Positions 34,469 through 42,469 of a stretch of 42,471 nucleotides of DNA are shown one piece after another (positions within the stretch are counted from its first letter, which is position 1; every line of letters starts with the position of its first letter). The stretch is taken from positions 1 to 42,471 of the forward strand of contig JAITSN010000039.1 of NCBI GenBank assembly GCA_031287715.1, in the 5' to 3' direction. The notes below the pieces were generated by a model. That model had not been told where the DNA came from, searched no databases, and saw only the letters and a list, made by a program, of their open reading frames with translations. Made by a program: the position numbers and the translations under genes. The stretch is from Mediterranea sp. (in: CFB group bacteria) (GTDB taxonomy: Bacteria > Bacteroidota > Bacteroidia > Bacteroidales > Bacteroidaceae).

Positions 34469-37400
34469 TTACGATTTAAAGATTTCAGGTATCAACACTT
34501 GTTCCAGATAGCACAATCCTTCGGCGATAAGTATCGGGAAACGATAATCAAAACTGTTGGTCTGCTGCTTTGCATTGCGGGCTTTGATGTATTCGGCATC
34601 GTTTTCGATAAATGAAGGCAAACGATCTTTCAAATCTTTACTGCGGTTTTCGAGCACGGCAATTTCTTTTACCAACCCTGCCTTATGCCCTACAAAATCA
34701 ATGAAAGTCCGCAAGAACGTTTCGAAGTTCTCCATTTTTTCAGGGAATTCAAATTGCCCGATCCGTTCAAAATACTCATTAGAAACCACTTCGTCTTCTT
34801 CGAGTGAAACATACTGACCGCCTTTGAGGTAACGAATATTCCTTTCGGCAAAAATATCAGAAGTAAAACGGACATCGCGGTCATAAATTAGACTTCTGTC
34901 CACGGTCAATCCTTTGGAAACTTCCGATTTATTGTCGACCGTAATATCGTTACGATAAATCAGCTTAACATTTCCCGCACCTTCACCAAATCCTTTCTTG
35001 AAACATTCTTCGTAATAAGCATTGGTACTGTTGCTGCCCGGAATAGTTTGCAACCAGTGGAACAAACGACCACCTTTGCCAAACGGCATTAAATGCACTT
35101 CCCTTACCACTGTAAGATTGCTTTCTTTAATCGTTTTGGCGCACAATTTTCCTGCATAAAACACAAGCAATCCCGTAACATAAGCCGGTATTGCGTAAAC
35201 AAACGAAGCCTCGCGGCCAATAAAACTGTAAAATGCAGAAAAGTCGTCATCGCCAAGCTGGTCAAAAACACTATTAAGATAAAACGGTGCTTTATGGCCC
35301 GCCGACATGATTTCTTGAATATTCTCTACTTTTATGCTTTTTTGTCCCTGGTGGTAATCAAAAATTGCCTTGCGGAATTTTGCCGATTTAATAACCGCAT
35401 TGAAAAATGCTCCTGCTGCGAGCCGTATAGAACTTTGTTTGTAGAGTCTTGGATCGTTGTCCTGAGTCAGGTCTTTAGCCAAAATCAGAATATCGCTCGT
35501 GCTACCACCCACATCGATCCCCAAAAACAGGTTGTTGCCTAAAGAAAAATCCCTGCTTAAAGCGTATTTGCAAACAGATTCGGCTTCTGTTTGTTCAATA
35601 ATTGAAGTAGGCTTCAGTCTTGCTTCTGTATCTTTATCCAAAATTGGTGTAATACTTGGTAGCTGTATATTGTAAATAGTCGTATACTGTTGGAGGTCGA
35701 AAGCCGACATAGAACCGGGGAACGACCACCGTAATTCAATAGGGCGACACTTTTGAGCATATAAATCGGCACAAATAGAAAGCCATAGCGCCTTTAAAAA
35801 AGCTGTCTTTTTCGCTAAGCCTATTTCATCCGACAGCCATTTCATATTATAATTTAAAATGCCGGCCTGCGTGGTGATTTTTTCTTTATCCATCTCTTTG
35901 ACAAGGATATTTTTCTCGTTCACAGCTACACCGCCTGCGATTTCCTTGTCTTTATGTGCCCCGATATAGCGAATATCGTGTTCGTGCAACCACGATTTGA
36001 TTTGTCCATTCGGAGTAGATTCGTTTGAGAAAAACAGCAATTCATCTCTTTGAGCGGTAGCACCGCTTTCAGCATCTACACCAACCAATACCAATCGACG
36101 ATTTTTGAACTCAATAGGTAGCGCACCGCTATTACTGTTTTTCAACGTATATTGAACACAAGAGTTGTTGCTGCCGAAATCAATTCCTACAATTGCCTCT
36201 TTGGTAATGGTTTCGGTAGTTAAATCTACAATTTTTCTGTCGCCCATTGATTCATCACCAGGATTTTTCACGATAAGATAACCTGCCAATTGCGACTTCC
36301 CCGCATTTTCAATCCTTATTTCCAAACCTGAAATAGGACGATTGGATTTCATAACTTCGTATTTGTGCATTTCCTGCGGTACTTGCCCGGCAGGGTAAGT
36401 CACCAAATTGGTAATATCTAATTTTCCATCCTGCAATTCATCTTTCGAACTATTGGAAAAAACAACCGATTTTATGATTTTATTGCCGTGCAGGCGTTCC
36501 ACCGTTATAATTTTCTGTTCCTGCCCACGTTTGAAAAACGGCACAAACTTCACTCCTTGAACATTCAGCGGATATTCCGAATAAAGATAATAAGCATCCC
36601 AATTGTCAGAAATGAAATCAGGCCACATTATGACTTTATTGTTCGTAGTAGCCCATTCAATCTCATACTCTTTCGAGTTGAGTTTATAGGGTTGATTATC
36701 TATCGAAACCGTCAAATCCACAATCAAATTTCCCTGTTCACTGATTTTTCCGGTAATGTCAAACTGCGGATCCTGGTGCGAAACCAACCGGCCCAACTGT
36801 TGCGTGAACATTTGAATACCTTCCAGGCTTAATGGCAATGCAAAGTATTTTGTCGGATTCTCTGTGTCACGTACATCATTTATCTTCAAATAATAAACGG
36901 CTGCTTTCGACAATGGATTTCTATAGTCGGGCGATTCGAACCAGCCCACTATTTTTTTATCGTCTTTCAGAATATTTTGCAAGTCGCTCAATTCAGCCTT
37001 TATCAGATTTGCATCTGCGGGACGGTCGAAAGTAAATTCACCCGTATGAAGCTGATATACGTTCTGCACCGAAGCGAGCAAATCTTTATATGGCATTGCC
37101 AGATTGGGATATTTTGCGACTGTACCGTTTTTCTGCAAATTATTGTCTTTTAATTCAATATCTCTTTGCCATTTACGCAGGTATGCTTTCAATCCCGACA
37201 GATCAAATTTGCTGTTTGGACGGGAGATGTTGATATTGTCCTCGTATTGGGCAAAGTTTTTATTGACATTTTTAAGAAACAGATAAAGTTTCTGAGTTTT
37301 GTCTTTATCCAGAAATTTCATCGGGTCTTCAAACTTGCCGTTTCTATACCAGGCTATATCGGTAGCGTTTTTCAGATTACCGTATTCTACTGCCGGAAAA

Positions 37401-37921
37401 ACAATAGAAAACGGCGACGTGCCGCCTATGACTTGTCCGTTGTATCTTAGCAACTGAATGTAGGGCAATTCGTCAGGATTACGCTGTTTGGCAACCTGAT
37501 CCGTCCAAATATCTGCATCATCAAGCAACATCCGTCCAAAAGCACCGGTTAATTCAAACAAGTTGTTTTCTTTAGGATTTAGATAAATTGGCTCTGAAAA
37601 ACTCACACGGTCGGAAAATAGAGCGAGTAATGCGATTATGCCTTTCCATTCATCCTGCAAAACACCATAGAAATCAAGCAATCCCGAAGTCGTGATATTC
37701 GCATCCTGACGTTGCTGGTAATCAAAGGCAAACCAAAAAAGCTTTGCTCTGGCCCAAGGTGTCGGCACACCCGAAATCAGCGTGCTTGATACTTGGTTTA
37801 TATCCAAATCGCCCGCTATAATTCCTTGTATAAATGGTTTTATCTGGTCATGTACATACCATTTTCCTTCGGGATTAGACTTTGTACCCTCTGTACTCTT
37901 TATTAATTTTGCTTTTCCCAT
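34469..37921 (-). CDS. Large actin/Hsp70-fold (ASKHA) ATPase with a long unique N-terminal region
   Basis: The protein has 1150 residues. The first ~570 have no motif that I recognise and no signal peptide or membrane helix. The ATPase then begins with the phosphate-1 motif AIVGIDFGSNNSCVQYT (about 577-593). The phosphate-2 motif FLGIDVGGSTSDILIL lies at about 800-815, and a possible adenosine motif FGKGGRLFHWL at about 950. All three glycine-rich elements look intact, so ATP binding is expected. It is much larger than DnaK, MreB or ParM. It is 6 bp downstream of the tubulin-like gene and 11 bp upstream of the degenerate ASKHA partner, a tight arrangement implying one complex or pathway. Function is not known from sequence. 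Confidence 0.75.
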   Translation of the reverse strand: MGKAKLIKSTEGTKSNPEGKWYVHDQIKPFIQGIIAGDLDINQVSSTLISGVPTPWARAKLFWFAFDYQQRQDANITTSGLLDFYGVLQDEWKGIIALLALFSDRVSFSEPIYLNPKENNLFELTGAFGRMLLDDADIWTDQVAKQRNPDELPYIQLLRYNGQVIGGTSPFSIVFPAVEYGNLKNATDIAWYRNGKFEDPMKFLDKDKTQKLYLFLKNVNKNFAQYEDNINISRPNSKFDLSGLKAYLRKWQRDIELKDNNLQKNGTVAKYPNLAMPYKDLLASVQNVYQLHTGEFTFDRPADANLIKAELSDLQNILKDDKKIVGWFESPDYRNPLSKAAVYYLKINDVRDTENPTKYFALPLSLEGIQMFTQQLGRLVSHQDPQFDITGKISEQGNLIVDLTVSIDNQPYKLNSKEYEIEWATTNNKVIMWPDFISDNWDAYYLYSEYPLNVQGVKFVPFFKRGQEQKIITVERLHGNKIIKSVVFSNSSKDELQDGKLDITNLVTYPAGQVPQEMHKYEVMKSNRPISGLEIRIENAGKSQLAGYLIVKNPGDESMGDRKIVDLTTETITKEAIVGIDFGSNNSCVQYTLKNSNSGALPIEFKNRRLVLVGVDAESGATAQRDELLFFSNESTPNGQIKSWLHEHDIRYIGAHKDKEIAGGVAVNEKNILVKEMDKEKITTQAGILNYNMKWLSDEIGLAKKTAFLKALWLSICADLYAQKCRPIELRWSFPGSMSAFDLQQYTTIYNIQLPSITPILDKDTEARLKPTSIIEQTEAESVCKYALSRDFSLGNNLFLGIDVGGSTSDILILAKDLTQDNDPRLYKQSSIRLAAGAFFNAVIKSAKFRKAIFDYHQGQKSIKVENIQEIMSAGHKAPFYLNSVFDQLGDDDFSAFYSFIGREASFVYAIPAYVTGLLVFYAGKLCAKTIKESNLTVVREVHLMPFGKGGRLFHWLQTIPGSNSTNAYYEECFKKGFGEGAGNVKLIYRNDITVDNKSEVSKGLTVDRSLIYDRDVRFTSDIFAERNIRYLKGGQYVSLEEDEVVSNEYFERIGQFEFPEKMENFETFLRTFIDFVGHKAGLVKEIAVLENRSKDLKDRLPSFIENDAEYIKARNAKQQTNSFDYRFPILIAEGLCYLEQVLIPEIFKS

Positions 37922-37927
37922 GGTGAC

Positions 37928-39538
37928 TCAACTTTTAAATTCATACAACTTACAGAGCGTATCATACACTCTTTTAATTAACTTCTCATTTTTGTTGGTG
38001 ATGCTGTCGGGTTCGTTTTCTTTTATGAAACTACCGTAGAATCTATCCATTATATTGCTCATTAAGCCTGTATTGAATTTTTTATTTTCAAAATCAGAGC
38101 CTTTCTGATAGAGTTTGCTGTTGAAGTCGAACTTTTCAAACTCTCTTTCAGAATTACAGCCGAATACTTCAGGGTTTAGTAAAAATTTGTCGCCGCCACC
38201 TGCCGAACGGTGTACTTGTCGCAGCCAGCCATCTTTTATATTTCCATCCCTATTATCAAAATGGAAAAGGCTCATATATTTCTTCAGATTGCGAACTTCT
38301 TCGAGATCAATATCTTCATACCCTTCTATCTTTACTTTTTTTAAGCCGCCCGTTTGTGCCTGTTCAAAGAAATCATATTTACGCAGCAAAACCAAGTAGC
38401 CCATTGCAGTAAACAATCCTATTTTCTTTGCAAACTCTTCTTTCTTTTCGCTTCCTACAAAGTCGGTAAAATCAATTTTCCCGTTTTCGCTGAAAGTGCG
38501 GTAAAGATATTCCAAGCGTTTTTCGCGTTTGAGGTCGTCTAAGCCGGCAAGTCCTTCCGGATCGGTACCTTCTTCCAACGAATTGAAGAAATGATATGCC
38601 GCAAAAGCGGCCAGGAGTTCAATATAGTGCGAGTCGTTTTCCTGGCTTTCGCCGCCGGTAACAGTTTTGTCTTTTACCTTGCCCGGTTGCCATTCCAAGC
38701 CTTCCGTTCCCATCATATAAAACTTTTGATAGGTCTTTTTCACGGTTTCGTCTGCCTCATAAAACATCATTGCCGCCTGCGAGTTAAGGGCAAAGCGATC
38801 GGATGTTGCAATTACTTTCTGTTTTGCCTTTTCGTTGTCGCTTGGCAACGGAAAAGAAAAATAGCTCGTGAGCAAAGTAGCTCCGAAATAAGCATTGCGT
38901 TCAATGTCGGTAGCATCGGATATCAATGCTGCTGCCTCTTTTATTGCTTTCGGAATGATAGGAATGGAAGATGCCCCCGTGCCACCAAACACCGAGCCAA
39001 GTATGAACACGCGCGGTTTTCCGGACGAGCAAGCCGAAATCAATTCCTGGATAAATTTCCGCAAATCACTACGGTCATTAGTGCGGACATCGTTAATGAT
39101 TGAATGATACATTAACAGACTGCCCAAATGTGTTTGAGCGCGGTAGCCATGTTTGAGATCGAATTTCTTTGCGTTTTCAGTGAAAAGCAAGTCGGCTACT
39201 TCCGCCTTTTCCGGATTGCTGAATTTAGTGTCACCGTAATTGAACAATGCATCGAAGGTGGAAAGTTTGGAATAATCAGGGCTAAACTGGTAATAATGCA
39301 GATTTGCAGAGAAAAATGTGTCTTTCAATGCATACTGTTTTTTATTCACACCTTTGGTTTTAATATACGCCTCTTTCAGGTTTTTAAGCCGGGTAAAGTT
39401 GCCGTTGTCTTTATCGGTGTCCAAAGCCAACAAATGTACATCGGTATCATCAAACATTCCTATGGCACACAAGTGGGTAAACGCCTCTATGCAGCGCATA
39501 CCGGTTCCACCAATGCCTATTACAAATATATTTGCCAT
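37928..39538 (-). CDS. Tubulin/FtsZ-like GTPase (Tubulin_2-type)
   Basis: The 536-residue protein begins MANIFVIGIGGTGMRCIEAF, with a glycine-rich nucleotide loop at residues 6-14. It has a tubulin-type signature loop RVFILGSVFGGTGASSIPII (about 175-195), comparable to the GGGTGTG/S motif of tubulin and FtsZ. This pair fits the Tubulin_2-like branch of the tubulin superfamily, distinct from division FtsZ. The C-terminal half is helical and unlike FtsZ. Such proteins have been predicted to form filaments or remodel membranes. Assembly here is unproven. It is 6 bp upstream of the ASKHA ATPase and 22 bp downstream of a small membrane protein that could anchor it. Confidence 0.75.
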   Translation of the reverse strand: MANIFVIGIGGTGMRCIEAFTHLCAIGMFDDTDVHLLALDTDKDNGNFTRLKNLKEAYIKTKGVNKKQYALKDTFFSANLHYYQFSPDYSKLSTFDALFNYGDTKFSNPEKAEVADLLFTENAKKFDLKHGYRAQTHLGSLLMYHSIINDVRTNDRSDLRKFIQELISACSSGKPRVFILGSVFGGTGASSIPIIPKAIKEAAALISDATDIERNAYFGATLLTSYFSFPLPSDNEKAKQKVIATSDRFALNSQAAMMFYEADETVKKTYQKFYMMGTEGLEWQPGKVKDKTVTGGESQENDSHYIELLAAFAAYHFFNSLEEGTDPEGLAGLDDLKREKRLEYLYRTFSENGKIDFTDFVGSEKKEEFAKKIGLFTAMGYLVLLRKYDFFEQAQTGGLKKVKIEGYEDIDLEEVRNLKKYMSLFHFDNRDGNIKDGWLRQVHRSAGGGDKFLLNPEVFGCNSEREFEKFDFNSKLYQKGSDFENKKFNTGLMSNIMDRFYGSFIKENEPDSITNKNEKLIKRVYDTLCKLYEFKS

Positions 39539-39560
39539 CTTTAATGCCGTTCTAAAGTAC

Positions 39561-39950
39561 CTACTTTTTTGATTGTCCCAGGATGCTTCCCCATTTCGAG
39601 CAGCGCATAATCAACATCGTGATAACGCCGACAGCTACATACACACCCAATACGGCCAATGTTGCCAGCATGTTAGCTGTTGTGAATTTCGCTTGCAAAG
39701 GTGCTTTCATTATAAAACTGTTTACATACAAAGCATTGTACAAGAAGAACCCGATGGGTGCGATTATACCTATTATTATATAGGCTACTCTTCTTTTAAT
39801 ATGGGAAGTGTCGTATTTTCCTCCACCCCATTTAATGATGTTGGCAATTATAAATGCCAAAACTACAGCTGCAATGCCGATAATTACAGCGTACATATAG
39901 GTCTCGCTTATCAGCGCTTCCACCTGTTTCAATGCTTCAATTCTTTTCAT
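39561..39950 (-). CDS. 129-residue three-helix membrane protein
   Basis: Three hydrophobic helices are visible (about 20-40, 52-72 and 92-114), with a basic loop between the first two (DTSHIKRR) and a short cytoplasmic-looking tail. No family is recognised. It sits between the lipoprotein gene (54 bp away) and the tubulin-like GTPase gene (22 bp away), so a role as membrane anchor for the cytoskeletal partner is a reasonable guess. No catalytic residues are evident. Confidence 0.65.
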   Translation of the reverse strand: MKRIEALKQVEALISETYMYAVIIGIAAVVLAFIIANIIKWGGGKYDTSHIKRRVAYIIIGIIAPIGFFLYNALYVNSFIMKAPLQAKFTTANMLATLAVLGVYVAVGVITMLIMRCSKWGSILGQSKK

Positions 39951-40004
39951 ATAAAACTATTATTTTAGTTATTGGTTAATCTCTTGAATCTCGAAAGTTG
40001 TATT

Positions 40005-41333
40005 CTATAACGCTTCCGTTTTCAGAAAAACAGTATGAATCACTCTTCTGTCGTTGCTTGTTGGAATTATTCCCACATCATGAAGCACATTTTCAATGCT
40101 TTTTGCTACGCAAGTGGCTTGTTCATTATTATATATAGATTGCCAGGTAAACATGTCATAGTCGAAATTATCCTGCAGGCCAACTTTGGTTATTACAAAA
40201 TCCAGGCGGATGAGGTTCCCTCCGTAGCGTTCTTCGTCGGATAAATAGTTGAAGATATTTTCGGTCAGGAATACATTCAGTTTGTGATTCCGCAGTTCGT
40301 CTTTGTCCAGTTTGAAAGCATCGGACAGGTCTATGTTTTTAGCCGTTATGCTGCTATCGCTTAAAGCCATATATTGCGAAGTGATGTTAGTGGCAACAAT
40401 CTCCATATCGGCAATAAAATAATCTTCCCCATCGTGGAACTCCATATTTTTGAGCAACGGTTCCGGCTTCTCTTCAGGCAATGGGTTGCCGTATTCGTCC
40501 AGTTTCATCACATATTCGCGAATAGAATTCCAATCGTCGGATATATCAACATATTTAAAGCCTGGAAAGTCTTCTACTGTGAAAGTCAGGTCTTCGGCAA
40601 CCATACCTTTACCTTGTTCGACGATAAAGTCGGAGTTGGTCAGCTTATACAGCCGGCAAATCCTATCCTGGCCCTGTAAAAAAGGTTGGATTTCATTCAG
40701 CATATTGTGGCTGATAGGAGCTTGCATCCTGTCGTCGGTAAAGATGAAATAGAAACGGTTTTTATAGAAAAGGGTATTCTTGTTTTTCTCCTGGTATGGT
40801 TCAACAACAATATAAATACAATACCCTCTTTTTATCCAATTTTTGAAGGAGCCGGATAAATATGGAAAACCGTCCTGGTTTTTACCACTCTTGTCAAAAT
40901 ACTCACAGTCGGTTATCAGGATGGCCTGCGAATTACGGTCACAAATATTTTTGACTGCCTGCCCTATATCTGCAAATGGAATGTCTATACTTATACTGTT
41001 AATAATGTTATAAACATCGGTACTTGTTGGGGATTTATCCGTATTGGGAATTTGTTCAACATCAGCGCCTTTAATAAGGCACAAGGTATCGGTATATAAC
41101 CCAAGTTGCCCCGTTAGGCTTTTAAACACTTTCGAGTTTTGTCGTGCGTCAATGATGCAAGTCGAATGGTCAAGATACAAAACCGTGCTTTGATGCAAAC
41201 TTTCGTACGTGATGGCAGTCGGTTCGTAAAGCTGCTGCAATTGTTGCATGTCAACTTCAAAATAGCGGGTTCCACAACTTGCGAAAGACATTATTGCTAC
41301 ACCTGATACTATCAGAAAATAGGCTTTATTCAT
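40005..41333 (-). CDS. Hypothetical lipoprotein opening the TerD/tubulin-like cluster
   Basis: The N-terminus MNKAYFLIVSGVAIMSFASC is a type II signal with lipobox FASC, making Cys20 the lipidation site. The mature part (about 420 residues) is mixed alpha/beta with no family I recognise. One segment, AILITDCEYFD (about 137-147), sits where a von Willebrand A-type fold might carry its strand and acidic loop, but the full metal site is not visible, so this remains a weak idea. Being first in the run, it may be the envelope-facing sensor or anchor. No strong promoter is seen directly upstream. Confidence 0.65.
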   Translation of the reverse strand: MNKAYFLIVSGVAIMSFASCGTRYFEVDMQQLQQLYEPTAITYESLHQSTVLYLDHSTCIIDARQNSKVFKSLTGQLGLYTDTLCLIKGADVEQIPNTDKSPTSTDVYNIINSISIDIPFADIGQAVKNICDRNSQAILITDCEYFDKSGKNQDGFPYLSGSFKNWIKRGYCIYIVVEPYQEKNKNTLFYKNRFYFIFTDDRMQAPISHNMLNEIQPFLQGQDRICRLYKLTNSDFIVEQGKGMVAEDLTFTVEDFPGFKYVDISDDWNSIREYVMKLDEYGNPLPEEKPEPLLKNMEFHDGEDYFIADMEIVATNITSQYMALSDSSITAKNIDLSDAFKLDKDELRNHKLNVFLTENIFNYLSDEERYGGNLIRLDFVITKVGLQDNFDYDMFTWQSIYNNEQATCVAKSIENVLHDVGIIPTSNDRRVIHTVFLKTEAL

Positions 41334-41782
41334 ATAAATTCCTATTTTGCCCGCAGACTCCCTGAATCGGACAGTTCATAATAAAGATACCCATATAAAA
41401 AGAAAAGCGTGGAAGCCTGTATTTGTTGCTCGTTTTACACATTAAGTCTTTCATATACCCACCACCATCTGAACGAAACAACTCAGAAGCCCACGCTGAT
41501 ATGTATAACAGCTTCCCTTTTCCTTTGTTGAAAGATACGGGAAAAATATTAAAAACACATCCCGTAGACATCTACCGTTGCATTGTTTTGACGATGGATT
41601 AAAATTTGCGAATCTTTAATGCGTCAAAAACAAAACGTAGTAAACGTCTTTCTAATATATGTATTCCCATCCGCCAAACTTATCTAAGGATTTCGATATA
41701 GGAATCGCTACAAATCTACAAAATAAAATATAAAATAAGAATAATAGACCTTTTTTTCTGTCCTCATGCTAAAAATGAAATA
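41334..41782 (-). promoter_or_regulatory. Upstream non-coding region of the cluster, with weak promoter motifs
   Basis: No gene is convincing here. On the minus strand TAAGTTTG (41682-41675) and TAGATTTG (41718-41711) match the -7 consensus, but neither has a good -33 element, and both lie over 340 bp from the lipoprotein start. An 81-codon open frame at 41326-41571 overlaps the lipoprotein start and shows no family features. Short opposed arms (agcgtgg near 41405, ccacgct near 41490) lie in between. Confidence 0.3.
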
Positions 41783-41801
41783 CCCTCTCCTTTGGAGAGG
41801 G
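41783..41801 (-). terminator. GC-rich hairpin 36 bp after the FISUMP gene
   Basis: Perfect 8-bp arms (ccctctcc 41783-41790, complement 41794-41801) enclose a three-base loop, with a T-rich stretch following on the minus strand. Two copies of ggggtgaggct (41805-41815, 41821-41831) lie between it and the gene. It can act as a terminator. It could also be the downstream hairpin that some diversity-generating retroelements need. Confidence 0.6.
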
Positions 41802-41836
41802 CACGGGGTGAGGCTTTGTTGGGGTGAGGCTGTTGG

Positions 41837-42469
41837 CTATTCTTGAGAACAACGCACCGAGAACCCGCGCGCCCGGTTGTAGTGGTTGTCCACGTAGACG
41901 GCGCCGCTGTAGAAGTACAGGAGCGAGGCGTTGCTGCTGGTGCTACTGTACGGCGATGCACTCCAGAAGTACCCGGTGGTGCCTACGAGGCTGAGACTCC
42001 CACTGCTGTTGTCGCGGTACCCGGCGGCGGGGTATACAGCGTTAGTGCCCCAATTGTAACCCTCAGAAAATGTTCCACCGTTGGATAATGTGAATCCGTA
42101 CCAAGGGCTGGTAGCATCAGACATATTATAGTTGACAGGAACGCGCCAACCAGAAGGACATGGATCGTAAATCGTCTTTATACCACCATTAGCGTCATGA
42201 CCCCATAAGGTATTATCACGGGAAGCATAATGCCAATCGTAAGGAGAAGAAGAACTATAATAGAATACACCTGGATTCTGAATAGTATTTGTAACAGTAC
42301 CAAGAGCAGAAGTTGTAGCGACGGCTGTGAAAGAACCACTACCCGGCTGAGTAGCACCAGGAGCCAAAGTAGCGGGGAAAGGATCCTTTCTGCCCCATTG
42401 GTAGAATAAACCCGTGCCTAAACCGGAACCGGTGCCGGCCTTGGTAGCGCCCAAGTTGCGATCCATAAA
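41837..42469 (-). CDS. FISUMP-domain (TIGR02145) surface protein, 5' end beyond the window
   Basis: This is the C-terminal 211 residues of a protein whose start lies past the window edge: the frame remains open through F-M-D-R-N-L-G at 42469. The Fibrobacter succinogenes major paralogous domain is recognised by MDRNLGA, FYQWGRKDPFP, YDPCPSGWRVP and the ending GFSVRC. These domains have a C-type-lectin-like fold and usually occur in secreted or lipid-anchored proteins. Codon use changes sharply near the end: upstream codons often end in A or T, while the block at 41861-42019 is GC-rich. An internal ATG at 42466 is not a credible start. Its function is probably binding at the cell surface; the ligand is unknown. 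Confidence 0.8.
   Translation of the reverse strand, partial: FMDRNLGATKAGTGSGLGTGLFYQWGRKDPFPATLAPGATQPGSGSFTAVATTSALGTVTNTIQNPGVFYYSSSSPYDWHYASRDNTLWGHDANGGIKTIYDPCPSGWRVPVNYNMSDATSPWYGFTLSNGGTFSEGYNWGTNAVYPAAGYRDNSSGSLSLVGTTGYFWSASPYSSTSSNASLLYFYSGAVYVDNHYNRARGFSVRCSQE
41861..42019 (-). other. Candidate hypervariable (DGR-type) region of the FISUMP gene
   Basis: Of these 53 codons 36 end in C, including runs such as AGC ACC AGC AGC AAC GCC and TAC TTC TAC AGC GGC GCC. AAC-to-NNC diversification by adenine mutagenesis would give this pattern. The conserved ends (GYRD at the start, GFSVRC after it) flank the block. No template repeat or reverse transcriptase is in the window, so the assignment is inferential. 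Confidence 0.5.

Noticed and set aside
41326-41571. 81-codon minus-strand frame upstream of the lipoprotein
   Set aside because: Overlaps the lipoprotein start by 8 bases, has no recognisable features and ordinary non-coding composition.
41334-41836. DGR template repeat or reverse transcriptase within the window
   Set aside because: I looked for an A-rich near-copy of 41861-42019 and for an RT gene in the non-coding gaps and found neither; any such elements would lie outside the window.
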